Source: Bog-113 sp963752695 (lineage in GTDB: Bacteria; Acidobacteriota; Terriglobia; Bryobacterales; Bryobacteraceae). Taken from it: a stretch of DNA of 64,000 bases. Shown in pieces: positions 52,301-59,704 of the stretch. Position 1 is the first letter of the stretch. Each line of letters opens with the position of its first letter. The translations under genes were made by a program, and so were the position numbers. Below the pieces are notes generated by a model. It was not told the DNA's origin and did not search any database. It worked only from the letters and a program-made list of their open reading frames with translations. The stretch lies in contig CAVVZB010000004.1 in NCBI GenBank assembly GCA_963752695.1, forward strand, positions 124,001-188,000. The letters are read 5' to 3'.

Positions 52301-53395
52301 CAGAGTTTCACGATTAACCAGTCTGGCGTCTCCTGCTCCTTAACGTTAACTCCGGCTTCCGCTACCGCCTTGGCCGCCGGCGGGTCTGGAACAATCAACA
52401 TCGCCGCCAATGCGATCAGCTGTGGCTGGGCCGCGTCCAGCAACGTCTCGTGGATCAGTATTTCCGCCGGAGCAACCGGCATCGGAAACGGAACGGTCAC
52501 CTACGCGGTAGCCGCCAATACGGGTACGGGCACCCGCACCGGAACCCTGACAGTCGCCGGACAGAGCTTCACGGTCGCGCAAAACGGGGTTATCTGCGCC
52601 ATCTCGCTAGGGTCGTTGTCGGTGTTCACGGGTAGCGCGGGCGGTTCCGGCGTCGTAGCTGTCAATGCTACAGCCGGAACGTGTCCATGGACCGCAGTTT
52701 CTAACTCCAATTTCTTGTCGGTCACCGCGGGCGCAAATGGGATTGGAAACGGCACCGTGTCTTACACCGTGCTAGCCAATCCCACCGCTTTGGGCCGGGT
52801 GGGAACACTGACAATCGGGGGTAACACATTCACCATCACTCAGGCGTCGGTAAACGGGTATGACAGCGATATCGGGCAGCCGCAGGCGGCGGGGAGCGCC
52901 GCTGTGAGCAACGCGGTCTATACTGTCAATGGAGCGGGCCTCGCGATCTGGGGAACTTCCGACCAATTCAACTTCGATACGTGGCAGGCATCTGGCAATG
53001 CCACCCTTACAGCCCGGCTGACCAGCCTTTCCAACAAGAGTGCGCTCACCAAGGCCGGTGTTATGATCCGTCAGTCGTTGGCACCTAATTCGGCCTACGC
53101 TTATGCTCTATCTACGCCGACTATGAGCGGCTCTCAGAGTCGGCTCAGTGCGGGTGCGAGCTCCACATACGCCGCTGGCTCGAATACCAGCTTGTTCCCG
53201 ATTTGGCTTCGGGTCAGCCTGCTGAACGGCGTGCTCACCGAGTACACGTCTCCGGACGGCAAAACTTGGAAGCCAGTGGGCACGCCGCAAACGATCGCGA
53301 TGGCTGGCGCGTACTTTGGCCTAGCGGTTACATCCCAAACCGCAGCAGTGCCCGCGACGGCCGTCTTCGATAATGTGACCATCACCCAGCCGTGA
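49328..53395 (+). CDS. Very large secreted protein with PKD-like, toroid-like and three BACON repeats (paralog B)
   Basis: 1355 residues. The same order as paralog A at 41684: hydrophobic signal region, LamG-like part, PKD-like part (SYQWAQVSGP, TVTDSSGQSS) and helical toroid (YYDNVMAFYSLYYRSGIDDY, DRWYTMPWFDQGRAS). It then adds three BACON repeats of about 88 residues from C916, and a C-terminal DUF1349/LamG-like sandwich (about 1180-1355; IWLRVSLLNGVLTEYTSPDG). The ATG at 49328 gives a long N-terminus before the signal; GTG at 49421 would give a compact signal peptide as in paralog A and may be the true start. The 5' end and the 108 bases before it are A+T-richer than neighbours. Confidence 0.78.
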   Translation: MEAKPGKYLAIISLYSFELKKRCYKLALISPVRIITVLLSLAISSAYASQGVVLLPTETLNFAIPNQVPYSTATSTRIELRIHAGLQPQDVANVVSVPGMQLRLAGPGNGCALFVNDWLDNFAPGVGNGLCVNVPGWTDMLMRVQRDAVAGNLTVQVWDADGTGQPLSWNLPMLSLGSQPLPTQAYIGDAETNCVLDYVRWFSSTVNASVSPFNSTVGDLADFEFEGTLADTSPQNEVITPSGPPTYTASPIYAPLASQGVQRVLKAGVPAILDASGSSSLNGSPTLSYQWAQVSGPTQLQWSSTSTVNPSITGLVFGSYQLQLTVTDSSGQSSSNTLKYGAVFTTPNDVVIPPQGYVTSILGPMLRLGASPWPYFDTSNVAMANFFGGLQSSDYLDVWNNAQPGTINVINGGTSITGTGTTFISTFCGGGNTAVTGATLIVGYPVPNAIGQWGRAPLNVISCQSDTALTVAQPYFASPNANALNFAAMNNTQVATWINGSSNANYYDNVMAFYSLYYRSGIDDYLTYARTLADRWYTMPWFDQGRASLLGTTTLFPRMQAITGLVLRALDGHPEYWTGIEQYLVYDYGFANAPPTAGIAMGDIREQGYATAFLALAALYDPNPVSQALFKTQVETVLSNVWAVAVQPAGNWMNASYGYATWNGNGGTVTVTSNSTTVIGNGTVWQPSWFGAGSVWTADTNGVTDGDPISYTATYISPTQLQLNIPYQGATNSARGWQTNSLVGVGTQPFMLGVVGNSFRYSYLATGDSRIPGYLNGLQNWLATQGYRPDSRGLWYGRVFPNCEPIAVTNLACSGGTVEPSRFLAGETVGAISAAYLSNGNPATAAFGDNIYGAMFGGPTGGPDSDSTYITDVAPGGWAMQNKLSKDFGFFFGFGGGASWPAARLGASAQSPGAGCSFSLDQSAGAVPNSGGSGTINVTASDPNCAWTATSTNPAVVITSGAASSGTGTAGYSVVANAGQAPQSFTVAVADQSFTINQSGVSCSLTLTPASATALAAGGSGTINIAANAISCGWAASSNVSWISISAGATGIGNGTVTYAVAANTGTGTRTGTLTVAGQSFTVAQNGVICAISLGSLSVFTGSAGGSGVVAVNATAGTCPWTAVSNSNFLSVTAGANGIGNGTVSYTVLANPTALGRVGTLTIGGNTFTITQASVNGYDSDIGQPQAAGSAAVSNAVYTVNGAGLAIWGTSDQFNFDTWQASGNATLTARLTSLSNKSALTKAGVMIRQSLAPNSAYAYALSTPTMSGSQSRLSAGASSTYAAGSNTSLFPIWLRVSLLNGVLTEYTSPDGKTWKPVGTPQTIAMAGAYFGLAVTSQTAAVPATAVFDNVTITQP

Positions 53396-53402
53396 TGTGC
53401 AA

Positions 53403-53438
53403 TGCAGAATTTTGCAAAAGTTGCACAACTCTGCACAA
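53403..53438. repeat. TGCACAA-type repeat element, copy 2, between convergent genes
   Basis: TTTTGCAAAA (53410-53419), TGCACAA (53422-53428) and CTGCACAA (53431-53438), flanked by TGCAGA (53403-53408) and TCTGCA (53430-53435), which could close a hairpin. 25 of 29 bases match 2005-2033 without gaps. It fills the 43-base gap between convergent stops and might act as a bidirectional terminator-like structure. Confidence 0.5.
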
Positions 53439-55811
53439 TTAGCCGGCTGCCAGGGCGGTGGAACGCCTCTCAGCGCGGGCCCGGTCGTGGGCCAGAATCA
53501 GGAAGGCGCAGAGGTAAAGACAGCCTCCAACCAGCAGCGTCTGCACCAACCCGAGATAGATGGCGCAGATCAGGGCGCCCACGGAGCCAAGAACGCTCGA
53601 CGCGGCGTTCAACGACCAGGCCCAGCGCGTTGAAGGAGAGTGCCAGGCTTCTAAACGCTGCAGGCCGGTAGGGAAGGGAATTCCCATGAAAAATCCCGCT
53701 GGAAAAATCAGCAGGACCGTGATCAGCATTTTTAGCGCGAGCGGCAATCCGACCCCGCTCGAGAGCACGGTGGAAACAACCACTCCGAGCAACGCGACCA
53801 GCACCGCGACGGCCACCAGAACCGCTAGTAGCCGCCGGTCGTCCTGCCGAGTCAACGACCGGCTAAAGTAACTTCCGAGCCCGGAAGATAGCAGCATGGA
53901 AAAGATCACGACCGTGAGCGCATATGTCGGATGCCCGAGGAACAGAACGAACTTCTGAATCAGCGCGACTTCCACCAGGATGTAGCCGGCTCCGATGAAT
54001 AGAAAATAAAACAGGAAAACAAGCACGCTCTTTTCGCGTGGAAGTCTGGTGCCCAGCACCATCGGAGGAAGTACAAGAATCACGATTACCGCGAGCACGC
54101 TCACAAACAGCGATTCAAAAAGTAGGGGGACGGCGACGTTGATCTTGTAATCCGCCGTATTCCGGGATGCTCCGGTGACGAACGCGGTCAAGTCGCGCGG
54201 CTGCACGGTATAGAAGAAGAAGGGACGGTTGTCGCTAACCGGCGTGATGTTGTATTGATAGTTTCGCTCGAACTCGGCCGGGTTCGGGCTGGTCAGCAGT
54301 TGTGTGAAGGCGTTGGGGATGCCGGCGCCCGGAAGATAGATCGGGGTGAGATGTGCTTCTTCCATCGCGCTCCGGGCACGCGCTATATCGACCGCCGACA
54401 AGGGCTTGCGTGAAATCAGAACAGTGTCTTGAGCCCCCCAGCCGGCAACATCGGTGCGTGTTCCGGCCCGGGCTACGATCACGTGACTGGCCGGGTCGGC
54501 CTCACCCAGATCGCGCAAGGCCACCATGGCCAGCGAGACCAGGCGTAGAGACTCGCGCGGCGGATCGAAGCCCCACCGGGTGAATGTCAGTAGACCGTCG
54601 CCGGTCAAGTGGCTGAGGTAGTCACGAAAAGCATCCGTCGTGTAGAGGCTGTTCTCGCTCAAAGCGAAAGCGCCCGCTGCGGTGGACGCCCAGGTATCGA
54701 CAAGTGTCGCTTGCAAGACCTGGAATTTATCGTTGCTGCGGCGCACGAAGCTCCGCCCGTCTTCGACGAAGATATGCACGTCCGGGCGGTCGTAGAGGTT
54801 GTGGCTCAATTGCGGGTAACGCTTCCGCATGATCGTGGTCGCGATGATGGGATTGATTTCCACTCCCGTTACGTCGTGGCTTCCGGAGGCTAAGGCCCGC
54901 GATACATCCCACCCACCGCCCGGCCCAATGATTAGCGTCTTGGCGCCGGGCCGGATGGTATACGGGAGACCTGGACCTTCATGCAAGAGGTTCCGCAGGT
55001 TGTCGGGGGTCAGGTGACCGAAATCGAAATTGGCAATCCCGGTGGAAGCATCGGCGTCGATGAAGATCATCGGTACGTGCGACTCGCGTTCGCGGCCCAG
55101 CGCAATCCGGGAGAAACTATTCCACTTCACGAACTCTTCGTTTTCGAGTTTGTGGCCCTTGGCGTACCGCACGTCGATGAAGTGATAGCGGTAGTTGAGC
55201 CCGATCAACAGGGCTAAACCGAGGCCCAATGCCACACTGGCCAGGCGTCCTGCCGTGAAGCCGGCCATGTTGAACCAGATCGCGGCCGCGGCGGCGAAGA
55301 GCACTGCCACCGTGAGCGTCGTGTTCGGTCCACCGAACGTCGCTAAGAAAGGCACCAGTAGCAGGCAGCCCGCGGCCGCTCCGAGAAGGTCGAAGAAATA
55401 AACCCGATGGACGCGCTCAATCGATTCAGAGATCACTAGAGAAATGACGATCCCCGAACAAAGGAACGGAAGCGCATTGGTGAAGTAGATGAGCGCGAGC
55501 TGTCCATTGCCGATCGCTTCTTTCTGGTTCAGCACGACCAGGACGGCAACCAGCACCAGCAACCCATTCAGGGCGCTGAGGTACCCCAATTTCCGGTAAG
55601 TCTCTCCCCGCCAGGACGAGACCAGGTAAGAGAAAACGCCACCTGCGCCCAATCCGAATAGCGCGATCGAAATGGCCAAAAAAGCGAAGTGGTAATAAAA
55701 AACCACCGAGAAGATTCGGGTGAGTGAAAGCTCTAATAGTAGAGTGGCCAGCGTGGTGAGAGCCACAGCGCCGTACAACAGCGGCCAGCTCGGTGGCGGA
55801 TTTCGGGTCAA
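53439..55811 (-). CDS. Membrane-bound spermidine-synthase-like protein
   Basis: 790 residues. An N-terminal membrane half (about 1-215, six or so segments) precedes a spermidine-synthase-like Rossmann domain with LIIGPGGGWDV (SAM-type glycine loop) and VEINPIIA, then a second hydrophobic set (about 560-770). This fused layout is frequent in Acidobacteria and other soil bacteria. True polyamine synthesis is unproven: the family's acidic polyamine-binding residues are not clearly conserved here, so a SAM- or dcSAM-dependent aminopropyl or methyl transfer is possible. The start is ATG at 55811, 93 bases from galU. Confidence 0.8.
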   Translation of the reverse strand: MTRNPPPSWPLLYGAVALTTLATLLLELSLTRIFSVVFYYHFAFLAISIALFGLGAGGVFSYLVSSWRGETYRKLGYLSALNGLLVLVAVLVVLNQKEAIGNGQLALIYFTNALPFLCSGIVISLVISESIERVHRVYFFDLLGAAAGCLLLVPFLATFGGPNTTLTVAVLFAAAAAIWFNMAGFTAGRLASVALGLGLALLIGLNYRYHFIDVRYAKGHKLENEEFVKWNSFSRIALGRERESHVPMIFIDADASTGIANFDFGHLTPDNLRNLLHEGPGLPYTIRPGAKTLIIGPGGGWDVSRALASGSHDVTGVEINPIIATTIMRKRYPQLSHNLYDRPDVHIFVEDGRSFVRRSNDKFQVLQATLVDTWASTAAGAFALSENSLYTTDAFRDYLSHLTGDGLLTFTRWGFDPPRESLRLVSLAMVALRDLGEADPASHVIVARAGTRTDVAGWGAQDTVLISRKPLSAVDIARARSAMEEAHLTPIYLPGAGIPNAFTQLLTSPNPAEFERNYQYNITPVSDNRPFFFYTVQPRDLTAFVTGASRNTADYKINVAVPLLFESLFVSVLAVIVILVLPPMVLGTRLPREKSVLVFLFYFLFIGAGYILVEVALIQKFVLFLGHPTYALTVVIFSMLLSSGLGSYFSRSLTRQDDRRLLAVLVAVAVLVALLGVVVSTVLSSGVGLPLALKMLITVLLIFPAGFFMGIPFPTGLQRLEAWHSPSTRWAWSLNAASSVLGSVGALICAIYLGLVQTLLVGGCLYLCAFLILAHDRARAERRSTALAAG

Positions 55812-55904
55812 CCCGCTATTCTACCGTGCGATTGTACAGTTCAGACCCGGATCTTTCGCGCCGACGGGTTGCTAAGCGGGCGCTCTCGAAGGACACTGGA
55901 GCTT

Positions 55905-56789
55905 ATGCCCGCAAGCGTGCGCAAAGCAGTTTTCCCGGCCGCCGGACTCGGCACCCGCTTCTTGCCCGCAACGAAGTCGATGCCAAAAGAGATGCTTTCG
56001 CTGGTGGACAAGCCCATCATTCAATACGGCGTCGAAGAAGCGATCCAATCTGGCATCGAACAGATCATTCTGGTGACCGCCCGGGGCAAATCGGCCATCG
56101 AGGACCATTTCGATACCAGCTTCGAATTGGAGCGCATGCTGGAATCGCGCGGCAAGAAAGAGTTGCTGGCCGTCGCTCAGCAGGTGGCATCCATGGCGAA
56201 CATTTCCTATGTGCGCCAGAAGCAGGCTCTCGGTTTGGGGCACGCCGTGCTTTGCGCGGCCGAGTTGGTGGGCTCCGAGCCTTTCGCCTGTGTCCTGCCG
56301 GATGACGTGATCGATGCGGAAACCCCGTGCGTTCGACAGCTTCTTGATGTCTACGAGCATTTCAACGCGCCTGTTCTGGCCGTCATGGAAGTCGCACCAG
56401 AGAACATCTCGTCATACGGGTCTATCGCGGCGGAACCGGTGGAATATCAAGGCAGCACCGGCCGGGTCTATCGCATCATCGAAATGGTGGAGAAACCCAA
56501 GCCCAGCGAAGCGCCTTCGAACTTGGCCATCATCGGACGCTACGTTCTTACGCCGGATATCTTCCCCAGCCTGCGGAACACGCCAACCGGTTCCGGGGGC
56601 GAGATCCAATTGACAGACGGCATCCGGCAGCTCTTGCGGGAGCGGCCCGTATACGCGTGCCGCTTCGAAGGCGACCGGTACGACGCGGGCGATAAGTCGG
56701 GGTTTCTGCAGGCCACCGTTGCACTTGCCCTTAAGCGGCCCGATCTCGGTCCCAAGTTCCGCGAGTTCCTCCGCGATTTGAAATACTAA
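55905..56789 (+). CDS. galU: UTP-glucose-1-phosphate uridylyltransferase
   Basis: Makes UDP-glucose for surface glycans and glycolipids. 294 residues: FPAAGLGTRFLPATKSMPKE (nucleotide loop with the catalytic Arg/Lys), EEAIQSGIEQIILVTARGKSAIEDHFD, LGLGHAVLCA, VLPDDVIDA, and EMVEKPKPSEAPSNLAIIGRYVL, all typical. GGAG five bases before the ATG at 55905 decides against the upstream frame beginning 55869. Followed by a TlpA-like gene three bases later. Confidence 0.95.
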   Translation: MPASVRKAVFPAAGLGTRFLPATKSMPKEMLSLVDKPIIQYGVEEAIQSGIEQIILVTARGKSAIEDHFDTSFELERMLESRGKKELLAVAQQVASMANISYVRQKQALGLGHAVLCAAELVGSEPFACVLPDDVIDAETPCVRQLLDVYEHFNAPVLAVMEVAPENISSYGSIAAEPVEYQGSTGRVYRIIEMVEKPKPSEAPSNLAIIGRYVLTPDIFPSLRNTPTGSGGEIQLTDGIRQLLRERPVYACRFEGDRYDAGDKSGFLQATVALALKRPDLGPKFREFLRDLKY

Positions 56790-56792
56790 GGT

Positions 56793-57725
56793 ATGCGGCT
56801 TGACGCCTCCGGGCGAATTGGGCGGGGGCTCGGGTTGGCGCTGATGGGCATGGTGGCGCAGGCGGGCATTGTGGGAGATGTCCGGTCGGCTGTTGCTAAC
56901 GGAGATTTTGGTTCCGCTGAGAAGATCCTGAATGCCGATTTCAGTGTACGCGGCAACACGCCGGACGGCTTGCTGGCGCAGTCCTGGATGGCGCGCGGCT
57001 TACTAGATGCCAATCACGTAGTCCAAGCCGATAAGCAGGCCCAGTCAATCATCACGCGAAGCGCGCCACTGCTGAGAACGCGAAAGCTGGACGCCGGAGA
57101 ATCGCTTCCTTTGGCGCTTGGCGCCGCGATCGAAGTCCATGCCCAGGTGCTCGCAAAACGCGGGGAGCGCGCCGATGCGGTGACCTTTCTGCGCTCGCAG
57201 TCACTCCGTTGGAAGGGAACCAGCATCCAGGCACGCATCCAAAAGAACTTGAACATGCTCACCCTGGAAGGGAAAGCCGCGCCTCCGCTCGAAATCTCGC
57301 AATGGACCGGGCCGGTGAAGCCGGTTACGTTGAGTTCTCTGCGCGGGCACCCCGTCCTGCTGTTTTTTTGGGCGCATTGGTGTGTGGACTGTAAGGCGGA
57401 GGCTTCCGTGGTCCAGGACGTTATGGCGCGCTATGGTCCGGCGGGACTTAAAGTAATTGGGCCGACCATGCACTACGGCTTCGCTGGAGGCGGTGAAGAA
57501 TCGTCACCGGTACAGGAGCTAGCCTGGATCGAGCAAACCCGCGCCAAATACTACAGCCGGATTGGCCCCATGTCCGTACCTGTCAGCGAAACTACTCTTC
57601 GTGTTTACGGAGTCAGCACGACCCCCACATTGGTATTAATCGATCGCCAGGGGATTGTGCGCCTGTATCATCCGGGGGCGATGAGCTATCAGCAGTTGGC
57701 GGGATCGATCGCGGGCTTGTTGTAA
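56793..57725 (+). CDS. TlpA/ResA-like thioredoxin-fold protein
   Basis: 310 residues, secreted or membrane-anchored (hydrophobic residues 12-27). The N-terminal half (about 30-165) is helical and TPR-like. The C-terminal thioredoxin fold has WCVDC (C197, C200) and the cis-Pro loop STTPTLV, so it should be redox active, for example in cytochrome c maturation or envelope disulfide control. It may be cotranscribed with galU (3-base gap), an unusual combination. Confidence 0.85.
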   Translation: MRLDASGRIGRGLGLALMGMVAQAGIVGDVRSAVANGDFGSAEKILNADFSVRGNTPDGLLAQSWMARGLLDANHVVQADKQAQSIITRSAPLLRTRKLDAGESLPLALGAAIEVHAQVLAKRGERADAVTFLRSQSLRWKGTSIQARIQKNLNMLTLEGKAAPPLEISQWTGPVKPVTLSSLRGHPVLLFFWAHWCVDCKAEASVVQDVMARYGPAGLKVIGPTMHYGFAGGGEESSPVQELAWIEQTRAKYYSRIGPMSVPVSETTLRVYGVSTTPTLVLIDRQGIVRLYHPGAMSYQQLAGSIAGLL

Positions 57726-57790
57726 AGAAAGGTCCACCACGCCATCGGCATCGGCGAGTCGATTGCAAATGGATCGTTAGGAGTGAAGAC

Positions 57791-58336
57791 ATGTTCCGAC
57801 TGAAGCATGGTGCGTATTTAATGTTGGCCGGGTTGACGCTATTAGCTGAAGGGGGCATCTTGCTTGCCCAAACCTCTGGTGCCGGCGACCCGCGGCTAGT
57901 CAAAGAGGTACGCCACGAGCTTGTGATGCTCCCCTACTACGGCGTATTCGATAATCTCTCTTACCGTGTCGAAGGCGGCACGGTGACGTTAATGGGGCAA
58001 GTAACTCGACCGACTCTTAAATCGGATGCCGAGAATGTGGTCAAACATCTGGAGGGCGTGACCCAGGTGGTGAACAAGATTGAGGTGCTGCCGCTCTCAC
58101 CGATGGATGATCGGATTCGCCGCGCCACATATCGCGCAATTTACGGCAGCAGCGAACTTGGCGACCGCTATGGCTTTCAAGCCGTCCCGTCAATACATAT
58201 AATCGTGAACAACGGGCACGTGACATTGCAAGGCGTAGTCAACAATCAGACGGACCGGAACGTGGCAAATATCAAAGCGAATTCCGTACCCGGCGTGTTC
58301 TCGGTAACCAATGAACTGCAGGTAGTTGGGTCCTAA
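57791..58336 (+). CDS. BON-domain envelope protein
   Basis: 181 residues: signal peptide (MFRLKHGAYLMLAGLTLLAEG) and two BON domains (about 35-100 and 105-180), each with the conserved Gly in VTLMGQVTRP and VTLQGVVNNQ. BON proteins bind membranes, often in osmotic-stress proteins such as OsmY. Its stop shares four bases with the convergent glycosyltransferase stop. Confidence 0.84.
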   Translation: MFRLKHGAYLMLAGLTLLAEGGILLAQTSGAGDPRLVKEVRHELVMLPYYGVFDNLSYRVEGGTVTLMGQVTRPTLKSDAENVVKHLEGVTQVVNKIEVLPLSPMDDRIRRATYRAIYGSSELGDRYGFQAVPSIHIIVNNGHVTLQGVVNNQTDRNVANIKANSVPGVFSVTNELQVVGS

Positions 58337-59559
58337 GCGTGAGCGAGTTGTTCTAAGAGGCGGACAGCTTCGCGCGGTCCGCCGCGAGAATCGATCAAAG
58401 CGCGGGCACTGGCCGCGCACCTTTTGTATACTTCCTGATTAAGAAGGGCCGTTGCAGTTTGTAACAACAGTTCTGCGGAGCACTCCTCTTCCCTCAAATA
58501 CTCACCAGCACCGAATAACTTGACCCGCCAAGCCATCTCGGTCTGATCAAGAAGTGATGGAACGACAATCACCGGGATCCCGCGACTTAGGGCTCGCAAA
58601 ATCGACTCTGTGTTACCGGTGGTGATTACCAGGCTTGCTTCCGGTGCATCCTGTTGAAAGCTAATGTTTGCCGGAAGTAGACCGAGCAGCGCGATACCTC
58701 TGTCTCTGCCAGGACTGAGTTTGACAACATAGTTCGAATTCCGGAACGCGGCGATCGCGGCACGCAGCAGGAAAGGCTCCGCTCGATAGTAGCCGCCCTC
58801 TTCGACGGCGATCACCCGCGGCTCTGGGACAGATTGAACTGACGGCGGCCAGGAGATAGCACCGACATAGCGGACAACAGTTGGGAGATCTGTTCGGTTG
58901 TAATCAAGTTCCTGAACCGAGGGGATCAGAAGCAGGCCAGCCCGGGAGTGCCACTCGGTTACCCGCCGCCTAGTTGGCTTCAGTCCATAGCGCAGCCGTG
59001 CGGCATCAATCGCACGAGGAACTTCGCGAGTGATGAAATTAGCCGCCGATTGGATCGCCCACGCCCGCAGTTTGGAACCTCGAGATAGACGCGGAGGCAT
59101 CGCGCGGCCCGGAACTGGCCCTTGTGCACCGGGCAGCATGCAATACCCTACGTGCGAGAGCACCGCCACGCGTACGCGGCCGAGATCATGCAGGATTGCG
59201 AAGGGCGCCACCATCGCCATGTCGGTAACCAGTACATCGGGATGCCACGTGTCCAGGATCGCGTTCAAATCCTCGACCTGCGGGTCCAACTGACTGACCA
59301 GCAAGTCCGAGAAATGCTGCGAAAGCTTGCGCGCATTCTTCTGATCCTCCAGCAATGCCGCAAATTGTGCCGAGGCGATCTTCTCATTCAAGCGCTCGAA
59401 CGGGAACACCTGGAAACCATTTTGTTCGATTTCGGGAGTGGCTTTAGCGCCAGCGTAGAAGGCGACTTGGTGACCTGCATCGCGCAATGCCGCGGCCAGC
59501 GCCAGGTTAGGGTTGACGTGACTTTCGAGGGACCAGACCGCAAGGAGGAATCGAGACAT
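58333..59559 (-). CDS. UGT/MGT-type glycosyltransferase
   Basis: GT1-like GT-B glycosyltransferase, 408 residues. The N-terminus SRFLLAVWSLESHVNPNLALAAALRDAGHQVAFYAG is that of macrolide/UDP-glycosyltransferases, so the start is close to right (ATG 59559, or GTG 59562). The C domain shows LSPGRDRGIALLGLLPANIS, then SLVITTGNTESILRALSRGIPVIVVP, the donor-binding signature. The start lies about ten bases after the 3' end of tRNA-Gln and has no Shine-Dalgarno. The acceptor is unknown, perhaps a lipid or a small natural product. Confidence 0.85.
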   Translation of the reverse strand: MSRFLLAVWSLESHVNPNLALAAALRDAGHQVAFYAGAKATPEIEQNGFQVFPFERLNEKIASAQFAALLEDQKNARKLSQHFSDLLVSQLDPQVEDLNAILDTWHPDVLVTDMAMVAPFAILHDLGRVRVAVLSHVGYCMLPGAQGPVPGRAMPPRLSRGSKLRAWAIQSAANFITREVPRAIDAARLRYGLKPTRRRVTEWHSRAGLLLIPSVQELDYNRTDLPTVVRYVGAISWPPSVQSVPEPRVIAVEEGGYYRAEPFLLRAAIAAFRNSNYVVKLSPGRDRGIALLGLLPANISFQQDAPEASLVITTGNTESILRALSRGIPVIVVPSLLDQTEMAWRVKLFGAGEYLREEECSAELLLQTATALLNQEVYKRCAASARALIDSRGGPREAVRLLEQLAHA

Positions 59560-59569
59560 CACCGTGCGG

Positions 59570-59643
59570 TGGCTGGGAAGCAGGGACTCGAACCCCGATA
59601 GGCAGATCCAGAATCTGCAGTCCTACCATTGGACGACTTCCCA
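59570..59643 (-). tRNA. tRNA-Gln (anticodon CUG)
   Basis: 74 bases on the minus strand including an encoded CCA (59570-59572). Acceptor stem TGGGAAG pairs with CTTCCCA, discriminator G; anticodon stem GCAGA/TCTGC with loop TTCTGGA, anticodon CTG read as Gln; T arm with GGTTCGAGTCC. Reading CAG codons. The glycosyltransferase follows on the same strand almost without a gap. Confidence 0.95.
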
Positions 59644-59704
59644 ATCGAAAGCAACAAGCTGAGTTTAGCAAACCTTTCGAGCCCGGCAGTTTCCGATTCG
59701 GGTC

